Below are positions 57,138-64,000 of a DNA stretch of 64,000 bases, piece by piece. Below the pieces are notes generated by a model. The model searched no databases, was not told where the DNA came from, and saw nothing but the letters and a program-made list of their open reading frames with translations. Source of the stretch: Tardiphaga sp. 709 (GTDB lineage Bacteria; Pseudomonadota; Alphaproteobacteria; Rhizobiales; Xanthobacteraceae); assembly GCF_032401055.1 (NCBI RefSeq), contig NZ_CP135529.1, positions 682,001-746,000 of the forward strand, given 5' to 3'. The stretch's first letter is position 1, and each line of letters opens with the position of its first letter. The position numbers were made by a program, and so were the translations under genes.

Positions 57138-58612
57138 TGACAGTCCACTTCCCGTTCGACAACAGCTATGCCGCCCTGCCCGCGAATTTCTTCGCCCGCG
57201 TTGCACCGACGCCGGTGACAGCGCCGCGGCTGATCAAGCTGAACCGCGCACTGGCCGACCAACTCCGCATCGATCCTGACTGGCTGGCCAGTCCCGAAGG
57301 CGTCGAGGTCCTCGCCGGCAAACGCGTGCCCGATGGCGCCGATCCCCTCGCGATGGCCTATGCCGGACATCAGTTCGGACATTTCGTGGCGCAGCTCGGC
57401 GACGGCCGCGCAATCCTGCTTGGCGAGGTCATCGACCGCGACGGCGTGCGCCGCGACATCCAGCTTAAAGGCTCCGGTCCAACGCCTTTCTCGCGCCGCG
57501 GCGATGGCCGTGCTGCGCTTGGTCCAGTGATCCGGGAATATATCGTCAGCGAAGCCATGGCGGCCCTGGGCATTCCCACAACGCGCTCACTCGCCGCCGT
57601 CCTCACGGGCGAACGGGTTCAGCGTGAGACGATGCTGCCGGGCGCCGTGCTGACTCGCGTCGCCTCAAGCCATATTCGCGTCGGCACGTTTCAGTTTTTC
57701 GCCGCGCGCGAGGATATCGCCGGCGTCAAACAACTCGCCGATCATGTCATCAACAGGCACTATCCCGACGCAGCCGAAGCCGAACATCCCATTCGCGCGC
57801 TGCTCGATGCGGTGATCCGCCGTCAGGCCGAACTTGTCGCCCGCTGGCTGCATGTCGGCTTCATCCACGGCGTGATGAACACCGATAACTGCTCGGTATC
57901 TGGCGAGACCATCGATTACGGCCCCTGCGCCTTCATGGACGCCTACGATCCCGCCACCGTCTACAGCTCGATCGACGAGATGGGCCGCTACGCTTATGCG
58001 AACCAGCCGCGCATCGCGCTGTGGAATCTCACGCGCTTCGCCGAGACGCTGCTGCCGCTGATCGACAGCGATGAGAAGACCGCCATCGAGATTGCGCAGG
58101 CCGCATTGGGTGAATTCTCTGATATTTTCGACACGGCCTATCAGGCCGGTCTCCGCCGGAAGCTCGGGCTATTCACCAGCCAGCCGGACGATGCCGCATT
58201 GGCGCAGGATCTGCTGACCGCCATGACGGCCAATCAAGCCGATTTCACCCTGACCTTCCGCCGCCTCGGCGCCGCCGCGGTTGACACCGACAATGACGAA
58301 GCCGTGCGCGGACTGTTCATCGATCCGACGGCGTTTGACGCCTGGGCCGTGAACTGGCGGGCACGACTCGGCCGGGAGTCGGAGACCTCCGAGGCACGCT
58401 ATCAGGCCATGCAGGCAGTCAATCCGGCCTTCATCCCCCGCAATCATCGCGTCGAGGCGGTGATCCAGGCGGCGCTGGCCGACGACTACGCGCCGTTCGA
58501 GAAATTGCTGGCCGTGCTAGCGAAACCTTATGAAGATCAACCGGAGATGGCGGATTACGCCGAGCCGCCAGAGCCGGATCAGCGCGTACTGAAGACCTTC
58601 TGCGGCACCTAA
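57137..58612 (+). CDS. selO: SelO (YdiU) pseudokinase, protein AMPylase
   Basis: 491 residues from ATG 57137; a GTG seven codons earlier is the alternative. Family marks: [89 protein letters not shown] and the C-terminal TFCGT with a Cys near the end. SelO folds like a kinase with inverted ATP and AMPylates proteins in redox response. The NTDN and DYGPC residues correspond to metal and nucleotide sites. Confidence 0.93.
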   Translation: MTVHFPFDNSYAALPANFFARVAPTPVTAPRLIKLNRALADQLRIDPDWLASPEGVEVLAGKRVPDGADPLAMAYAGHQFGHFVAQLGDGRAILLGEVIDRDGVRRDIQLKGSGPTPFSRRGDGRAALGPVIREYIVSEAMAALGIPTTRSLAAVLTGERVQRETMLPGAVLTRVASSHIRVGTFQFFAAREDIAGVKQLADHVINRHYPDAAEAEHPIRALLDAVIRRQAELVARWLHVGFIHGVMNTDNCSVSGETIDYGPCAFMDAYDPATVYSSIDEMGRYAYANQPRIALWNLTRFAETLLPLIDSDEKTAIEIAQAALGEFSDIFDTAYQAGLRRKLGLFTSQPDDAALAQDLLTAMTANQADFTLTFRRLGAAAVDTDNDEAVRGLFIDPTAFDAWAVNWRARLGRESETSEARYQAMQAVNPAFIPRNHRVEAVIQAALADDYAPFEKLLAVLAKPYEDQPEMADYAEPPEPDQRVLKTFCGT

Positions 58613-58713
58613 ACACCCTCATTCTGTCGGAGTAGACCTCCAATCTGCCCGAAACACCTTGACTCAACAGGTTTTTCGGCCGAACGCCTTGGCAAAAGCG
58701 TTATGGACCGTCC

Positions 58714-59862
58714 ATGGAACTGATCACGACCACTGCCCAGCTGACCGCCGCCTGCGAGCGACTTGCCAAGCACCCCGTCATTACGGTCGACACGGAATTC
58801 CTCCGCGAGACCACTTATTACCCGCTGCTCTGCGTGGTCCAGATGGCCAGCGCGGAAGACGCGGTGGTGATCGACACGCTTGCCGACGGCATCGACCTCA
58901 CGTCGTTCTTCGACCTGATGGCCAACGAGGCCGTGCTGAAGGTCTTCCATGCCGCGCGGCAGGACATCGAAATCATCGTGCACCGCGCCGGCGTGGTGCC
59001 GCATCCGATCTTCGACACCCAGGTCGCAGCCATGGTGCTCGGCTACGGCGACAGCATTGCCTATGACCAGCTCGTCGAACGCGTCACCGGCCACCGCCCC
59101 GACAAGACCCACCGCTTTACCGATTGGTCGCGCCGTCCGCTGACCGAAGAGCAGTTGCACTACGCCGTCTCCGACGTCACCCATCTGCGCGACGTGTTCG
59201 CCAAGCTCGATGCCGATCTGAAGAAGCGCGACCGCAGCGACTGGGTCAGCGAGGAAATGGAAATTCTCACCTCGCCAAAGACCTATGATTTTCATCCCGA
59301 ACGCGCCTGGGAACGGTTGAAGACCCGCGTCCGCAAGCCGAAAGAGCTCGCAGTGCTGATGGAAGTCGCTGCCTGGCGCGAACAGGAAGCACAGAGCCGC
59401 GATGTGCCGCGCTCGCGCGTGCTGAAGGACGATGCCGTCGGCGATATCGCGACCCACGCGCCGACCTCACTGGAGAAGCTTGCCAATCTGCGTTCACTGC
59501 CGAAGGGCTTTGATCGCTCCAAGTGGGGCAGCGACATTGTCGCCGCCGTCCAACGTGGCATCGCCCGCGATCCCGCCACGTTGCCGAAGATCGAGAAGCC
59601 GCGCGGCAATTCGAATGGCGCGGCTACCGTCGAACTGCTGAAGGTGTTGCTGCGCATGACGTCCGAGCGTCACGCCGTCGCCAGCAAGGTCATCGCCACC
59701 GTCGACGATCTCGAGCAGATCGCCACCGACGACAATGCCGATGTCGGCGCCCTGCACGGCTGGCGGCGTGAGTTGTTCGGCGAGGCCGCCCTGGCGCTCA
59801 AGCATGGCCGCCTCGCATTGGCGATGGAAAAAGGCCGGGTGATCCGGGTGGATCGCGCGTAG
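58714..59862 (+). CDS. rnd: Ribonuclease D
   Basis: 382 residues. DEDD exonuclease motifs: VDTEFLRE (Exo I), [20 protein letters not shown] (Exo II) and YAVSDVTHL (Exo III with Tyr). The first HRDC domain is [20 protein letters not shown], then a second helical domain at the end. It trims the 3' ends of tRNA and small RNAs. Full length for an alphaproteobacterial Rnd. Confidence 0.95.
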   Translation: MELITTTAQLTAACERLAKHPVITVDTEFLRETTYYPLLCVVQMASAEDAVVIDTLADGIDLTSFFDLMANEAVLKVFHAARQDIEIIVHRAGVVPHPIFDTQVAAMVLGYGDSIAYDQLVERVTGHRPDKTHRFTDWSRRPLTEEQLHYAVSDVTHLRDVFAKLDADLKKRDRSDWVSEEMEILTSPKTYDFHPERAWERLKTRVRKPKELAVLMEVAAWREQEAQSRDVPRSRVLKDDAVGDIATHAPTSLEKLANLRSLPKGFDRSKWGSDIVAAVQRGIARDPATLPKIEKPRGNSNGAATVELLKVLLRMTSERHAVASKVIATVDDLEQIATDDNADVGALHGWRRELFGEAALALKHGRLALAMEKGRVIRVDRA

Positions 59863-59898
59863 GCTGCGTCGTCCAAGGTAGCGCTCTGATTGCCTGCC

Positions 59899-59929
59899 GC
59901 AGGGCGAGGCGTACAGCATCTCGCCCTGC
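59899..59929. repeat. Inverted repeat after rnd
   Basis: GCAGGGCGAG and CTCGCCCTGC, arms of 10, with 11 bases between. The wording ATTGC...GCAGGGCGAGG...CTCGCCCTGCG...GCAAT suggests a dispersed palindrome. It lies between convergent genes and may end transcription. Confidence 0.6.
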
Positions 59930-59949
59930 GAGACGCAATGACGATCGCT

Positions 59950-60243
59950 TTACGCCACCGATCTGTTCTTGATCGCTCCGACGATTGCCGTCAGCACCGC
60001 ACCTGCGACACCGCCTCCGGCCACCTGACCGATCAGCGAACCGATATCGGTGGTCGCCGATGCGTTTGAAAGCATGGGAATCAGCATTCCGAGAATTTGA
60101 CCTCCAACGCCGCCACCTATTGCACCCGCGATCGTGTTGCCGATTGTGCCGAGATCGACAGACTTGGATGCACCACCGGCGACATTTCCGCCAATCGCAC
60201 CGCCAATCAGTTGAACGATAAGGTTGATCAGAAGGGCTGACAT
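59950..60243 (-). CDS. Small glycine-rich membrane protein
   Basis: 97 residues from ATG 60243, with AGGAG upstream. Two to three hydrophobic, Gly-rich segments (LLINLIVQLIGGAIGGNVAG; IGNTIAGAIGGGVGGQILGM; VAGGGVAGAVLTAIVGAIKN). The repeated GxxxG-type packing resembles membrane or glycine-zipper proteins. No family recognised. Confidence 0.7.
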   Translation of the reverse strand: MSALLINLIVQLIGGAIGGNVAGGASKSVDLGTIGNTIAGAIGGGVGGQILGMLIPMLSNASATTDIGSLIGQVAGGGVAGAVLTAIVGAIKNRSVA

Positions 60244-60381
60244 TTCGACTCTCCTGGTCCGGAAATCGTATGTACTTGCCGCGTGGACCAAAACGGCCGC
60301 ACCGGAACAGAGTATACGCACGGAAACCGAGAGTCACGCCGCGCCGCAACCAGTAGTACCATTCAAAACCAGCGACGGTGA

Positions 60382-61887
60382 CTATCGCCTGACGATCGAA
60401 CCGGACTTCCCGACCAGTCGCGCGAGTTGCTTGAAGCGGCTACCGACGCGGTCGGCGACGAGATCGACCATGCGATGCTCGAAGACGAGCATCATCTTGC
60501 GATCCTTGGTGGCGAAATGCGTGGCGGGCAGTACGCCCGGGCGCGCCGCCGAAATGAGATGCGCGACCCTGAACAGCGCGCCGAGCAAACGGGCGCGTTC
60601 GACCTGTGCCGGCGAGACAAGCGCGCGGACCAGCTCCGGGGGCTCGTTCTCGGCGCCGAATCCTGCGTAGCGGTAGTACACACAGAGCGCGAGGAATGCG
60701 CGACCATGATGATCGACCGAGCCGAAATTGCCGTTCGTGATCAGACTGAGCGTCTGCTCGCCGCGATGATCCGGGTGAACGCGCCAACCGATATCGGACA
60801 ACAGACACGCCACTCGGCGTAACCGACGATCCTCGTCGGTCTCTTTGAGCTTGGCGACACGGGCGAACCGATCACTCCAGTCGCTCAGCTCCTGCGCGTG
60901 GCGGGCCGAACGCGACAGCAACTCGTTCATCGTCTGCGCGGCACCGACCAGACCATCTTGCATGCGCTGCGCTTGCGGCAGCATTTCGTACAGCAAGCCC
61001 TCACGGACGCCATAGGTCGAGAACACGATAGTCTTCGGCTTGGCGGTGCGAATGACATATTCAAGCACGAGCGCCGCGTAGACCAGCAGCGGCTGGCGCT
61101 GTTCGGCGATGGCTTCGATGTTGGCAAGAATGTTGGCCGTCGCCAGCCGGCGCAAGCGGCGCACGAAATCGAGCGCTTCGTTGGCCGGGATCGAATAACC
61201 ATGCATCACGCGTAGCGGATAGCCGCTCTGGATGATGTGCAGCCGGGCAAGAGCACGCCAGGTGCCGCCAACCGCATAGAAATTGCGACCCACGCCCGCC
61301 TTGAGTTGCGCGACGTCAGCCAGCGCCAGCTTGACGATGCGTTCGGCCTTCTTTGGCGATTTTTGTGAGGCGTCCTGCAATGCGAGACTACCGAGCGGCA
61401 GCGTCACGCCCTGCCGGACCGCATTGCCTTTGACATCGATCAATTCGAGCGAACCGCCGCCGAGATCGCCAACCAGGCCATCCGGCTTGTGCACGCCTGA
61501 AATTACGCCCAGCGCCGAGAGCTTCGCTTCGCGCGGCCCCGATATGATCTGGATCTCGCAGCCGCAGATTTTCTCGGCTGCTGCGATGAAGGCAGGTCCA
61601 TTGCTCGCATCGCGCGCCGCAGCGGTCGCGATCGCGTAGACGCGACCGACCTTCATGACCCTGCACAACGCACGGAAGCGCCGAAGCGCCGTCAACGCCT
61701 TGTCGACGGCGTCCTTGGCCAGCAGTCCAGTGCTCTGCACTTCGCGGCCGAGACCGCACAACGCCTTTTCATTGAAGAGCGTGACAAGGCTTCGCGTCAG
61801 CGTCTCGTAGACCACGAGACGCACCGAGTTGGAGCCAATATCGATGACGGCGACGCTGGTCGCGCGTTGATTGGCACGCGCTACCAC
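60382..61887 (-). CDS. ppx: Exopolyphosphatase (Ppx/GppA)
   Basis: 501 residues. The actin-like ATPase core shows AVIDIGSNSVRLVVYETLTR, AIATAAARDASNGPAFI and VGDLGGGSLELI. The C-terminal half is a helical HD-like domain common in longer Ppx enzymes. It hydrolyses the terminal phosphate of polyphosphate or pppGpp. It begins 12 bases after the ppk stop, so ppk and ppx form an operon that makes and removes polyphosphate. Confidence 0.93.
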   Translation of the reverse strand: MVARANQRATSVAVIDIGSNSVRLVVYETLTRSLVTLFNEKALCGLGREVQSTGLLAKDAVDKALTALRRFRALCRVMKVGRVYAIATAAARDASNGPAFIAAAEKICGCEIQIISGPREAKLSALGVISGVHKPDGLVGDLGGGSLELIDVKGNAVRQGVTLPLGSLALQDASQKSPKKAERIVKLALADVAQLKAGVGRNFYAVGGTWRALARLHIIQSGYPLRVMHGYSIPANEALDFVRRLRRLATANILANIEAIAEQRQPLLVYAALVLEYVIRTAKPKTIVFSTYGVREGLLYEMLPQAQRMQDGLVGAAQTMNELLSRSARHAQELSDWSDRFARVAKLKETDEDRRLRRVACLLSDIGWRVHPDHRGEQTLSLITNGNFGSVDHHGRAFLALCVYYRYAGFGAENEPPELVRALVSPAQVERARLLGALFRVAHLISAARPGVLPATHFATKDRKMMLVFEHRMVDLVADRVGSRFKQLARLVGKSGSIVRR

Positions 61888-61899
61888 GTTGCTGGTTCC

Positions 61900-64000
61900 T
61901 TACGAGGATTGGTGACGCTCCGAACGGCGGGTGAGCCGGCGCGGGGATGATTTCTCAAGCGACTTTCCACGGCCAGACAGACTCGGATTCGTCATGAAGT
62001 AATTGTGCACATTGAAGGGTTCCTCGCCCTTCGCTGCCTTCATACGCGTTGACGACCCGTCCGGCAACAATTGCCAGCTCTGTTCCGTATCCTTGAGATT
62101 GGCCACCATGATCTGCTCGAGCACCTGGGTATGCACGGTGGGGTTCTGTAGCGGACAGAGAACCTCGACGCGGCGATCCAGATTGCGCGGCATCATGTCA
62201 GCAGACGATATGTATATCGCCGCCTTCGGGCTCGGCAGGCCATTGCCCATACCGAAGCAATAGATTCGACCATGTTCAAGGAAGCGGCCGATGATCGACT
62301 TGACGCGAATGTTTTCGGACAGGCCGGGCACGCCCGGCCGCAGGCAGCAGATGCCACGCACGATCAGTTCAATGGATACACCGGCATTCGACGCCTCATA
62401 GAGCGCATCGATGATTTCCGGATCGACCAGCGAATTCATCTTGAGCCAGATCGCACCCGGCTTGCCGCTGCGGGCGAATGCCGCTTCACCGCGGATGTGT
62501 TCGAGCATGCGTCCGCGCAAGGTCAGCGGCGACACGGCCATCTTCTCGATGTCGCTCGGCTCGGCATAGCCGGTGATATAGTTGAAGACGCGTGCGGCAT
62601 CGCGACCGATGATCGGGTCGGATGTGAAATATGACAGATCGGTGTAAATGCGCGCTGTGACCGGATGATAGTTGCCGGTGCCGGTGTGCACATAGGTCGT
62701 GAGCGAGCCGCCCTCGCGGCGCACCACCAGCGACAGCTTGGCGTGGGTCTTCAATTCCAGGAAGCCATAGACTACCTGAACACCGGCGCGTTCGAGATCG
62801 CGCGCCCAGCGGATATTGGCCTCTTCGTCGAACCGCGCACGTAACTCAACCAGTGCCGTCACCGACTTGCCGGCTTCGGCGGCCTCGACCAGCGTGCGGA
62901 CGATCGGCGAGTTGTTCGAGGTGCGATACAGGGTCTGCTTGATCGCCACCACATCCGGATCGCGCGCGGCCTGCTGCAGGAACTGCACGACGACGTCGAA
63001 GGATTCATAGGGATGATGGACAATCAGGTCCTTCTGACGGATCGCGGCAAAGATGTCGCCGCCATGATCGCGAACACGCTCCGGATGACGCGGCACATAA
63101 GGCACGAATTCGAGATCGGGCCGATCGAGGCGCGTGAGCTGCGAGACCTCGTTCATGGCGAGGATGCCGTCGACCAGCAGGATTTCGTCATCCGAGGTCG
63201 CCAGCGCGCGCTGCACGAAGGCACGGAGTTCTGCCGGCATGCTGGCTTCGATTTCGAGGCGGATCACCGACCCTCTGCGGCGACGCTTCAGCGCAGTCTC
63301 GAACAGCCGGACCAGATCCTCGGCCTCTTCTTCGACTTCGAGTTCACTGTCGCGGATGATGCGGAAGGCACCCTGCCCCTGCACGGTGTAGCCCGGGAAC
63401 AGACGCGCGATGAACAGGCCGGTGGCCTGTTCCAGCGTGATCAGACGGACCGCGCCGTCCTTGCCAGGGGTCGGCAGGCGGATGAAGCGATCGATCTTGC
63501 CGGGCATGCGGATCAGTGCGTTCATCGTCTTGCCATCGGACACACGCGACAGATGCAGCGCGATGGTGAAACCGAGGCTCGGAATAAACGGGAACGGGTG
63601 CGCCGGGTCGATCGCTAGCGGCGTCAGCAACGGGAAAATATTGTGGAGGAAGTGGTCCTCGATCCAGGTCCGGTCGGCCTTGCTGACCTCCTTGCCGTCG
63701 AGCAGTACGATTCCGACATCGGCCAGCATGCCGCGCTGGTCGCGCCAGATCGCCTGCTGGTCGCTGCCGAGCTTGGAGACCGCGCTGTTGATCAGCACCA
63801 GCTGCTCGGCGGGGGTCAGGCCGTCCGGGCTGCGCTCGGTGATTCCCTCGCGGACCTGCGCCTTGATACCGGCGACGCGGACCATGAAGAATTCATCAAG
63901 GTTGTTTGCGGAAATCGACAGGAAGCGGACACGCTCCAGCGCCGGATGGCCCGGATTGACGGACTCCTCAAGGACGCGGCGATTGAAATGCAGCCAGGAC
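61900..64000 (-). CDS. ppk1: Polyphosphate kinase, 3' part (5' end outside window)
   Basis: About 700 codons are present. The sequence from the window edge ([37 protein letters not shown]) is the normal PPK N-terminal domain, so the frame at 63885 is internal, not a start. The phosphohistidine region [20 protein letters not shown] is present, as is the later [20 protein letters not shown]. The tail beyond residue about 680 is unusually basic ([13 protein letters not shown]). PPK transfers ATP gamma-phosphate to polyphosphate. Confidence 0.95.
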   Translation of the reverse strand, partial: SWLHFNRRVLEESVNPGHPALERVRFLSISANNLDEFFMVRVAGIKAQVREGITERSPDGLTPAEQLVLINSAVSKLGSDQQAIWRDQRGMLADVGIVLLDGKEVSKADRTWIEDHFLHNIFPLLTPLAIDPAHPFPFIPSLGFTIALHLSRVSDGKTMNALIRMPGKIDRFIRLPTPGKDGAVRLITLEQATGLFIARLFPGYTVQGQGAFRIIRDSELEVEEEAEDLVRLFETALKRRRRGSVIRLEIEASMPAELRAFVQRALATSDDEILLVDGILAMNEVSQLTRLDRPDLEFVPYVPRHPERVRDHGGDIFAAIRQKDLIVHHPYESFDVVVQFLQQAARDPDVVAIKQTLYRTSNNSPIVRTLVEAAEAGKSVTALVELRARFDEEANIRWARDLERAGVQVVYGFLELKTHAKLSLVVRREGGSLTTYVHTGTGNYHPVTARIYTDLSYFTSDPIIGRDAARVFNYITGYAEPSDIEKMAVSPLTLRGRMLEHIRGEAAFARSGKPGAIWLKMNSLVDPEIIDALYEASNAGVSIELIVRGICCLRPGVPGLSENIRVKSIIGRFLEHGRIYCFGMGNGLPSPKAAIYISSADMMPRNLDRRVEVLCPLQNPTVHTQVLEQIMVANLKDTEQSWQLLPDGSSTRMKAAKGEEPFNVHNYFMTNPSLSGRGKSLEKSSPRRLTRRSERHQSS

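Noticed and set aside
63885-64000. ATG at 63885 as the start of ppk
   Set aside because: The same frame continues to the window edge with the conserved PPK N-terminal sequence, so the true start is outside.

Overview
The window is about 64 kb of high-GC, gene-dense chromosome. It most resembles the Bradyrhizobium/Rhodopseudomonas/Tardiphaga/Afipia group (Alphaproteobacteria, Nitrobacteraceae). The grounds are a metallo-beta-lactamase that closely resembles, from memory, BJP-1 of Bradyrhizobium; the adjacent ppk-ppx pair with rnd, selO, aspS and maeB nearby; several dispersed palindromes of the kind common in Bradyrhizobium genomes; and many small lineage-type secreted proteins. The assignment rests on recognition, not on a search. 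I saw no rRNA, tRNA, CRISPR array, prophage or insertion sequence.

Layout. 1-5.5 kb: the 5' part of a Tat-exported amidohydrolase, small secreted proteins, and a tightly overlapping minus-strand operon (small protein, SH3-like protein, patatin lipoprotein) divergent from a TetR regulator across a double palindrome; then an XRE-cupin regulator divergent from an omega-amino-acid aminotransferase. 7-8.3 kb: a non-coding stretch that may be a dispersed element. 8.3-20 kb: metabolic and accessory genes, including three orphan Bug-type solute-binding proteins, a zinc metallopeptidase, a B3 metallo-beta-lactamase, a GFA protein, an MFS exporter, a YghU-like GST, a truncated haemoglobin, an AraC regulator, a NIPSNAP protein and a class II aldolase. 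20-24.5 kb: MEKHLA, MOSC and CPBP proteins, an SspB-fold protein that carries a signal peptide, a Sel1-repeat protein and a tandem GrlR-like protein. 24.6-33.3 kb: an efflux region (RND pump and adaptor with a divergent TetR, then two MFS exporters and an SDR). 33.4-45.8 kb: a DEAD-box RNA helicase, MgtC, DUF2161 nuclease-like, GNAT, PaaI thioesterase, cobalamin-binding protein, a PNPOx-like protein divergent from a MocR regulator, an NTF2-SDR pair and CreA. 46-50.5 kb: L,D-transpeptidase, glutathione peroxidase, polysaccharide deacetylase, DHFR-like and DoxX. 50.7-64 kb: core genes maeB, aspS, a chemoreceptor, selO, rnd, ppx and the 3' part of ppk.

A striking property is that seven otherwise well-preserved genes have broken frames: MFS at 12.09 kb, RND at 26.18 kb, Bcr/CflA at 31.45 kb, DEAD-box at 34.6 kb, MocR at 41.84 kb, CreA at 45.5 kb and maeB at 51.24 kb. 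Six are explained by one-base indels; the Bcr/CflA break looks like a small deletion of unknown size. Three of the indels fit one pattern (GAGATC where the protein frame wants GGATC) and three lie in homopolymer runs. Because maeB and the helicase are core-type genes, assembly or base-calling error is at least as likely as real pseudogenisation. The most interesting biological lead is the exported SspB-like protein at 22342-22806.
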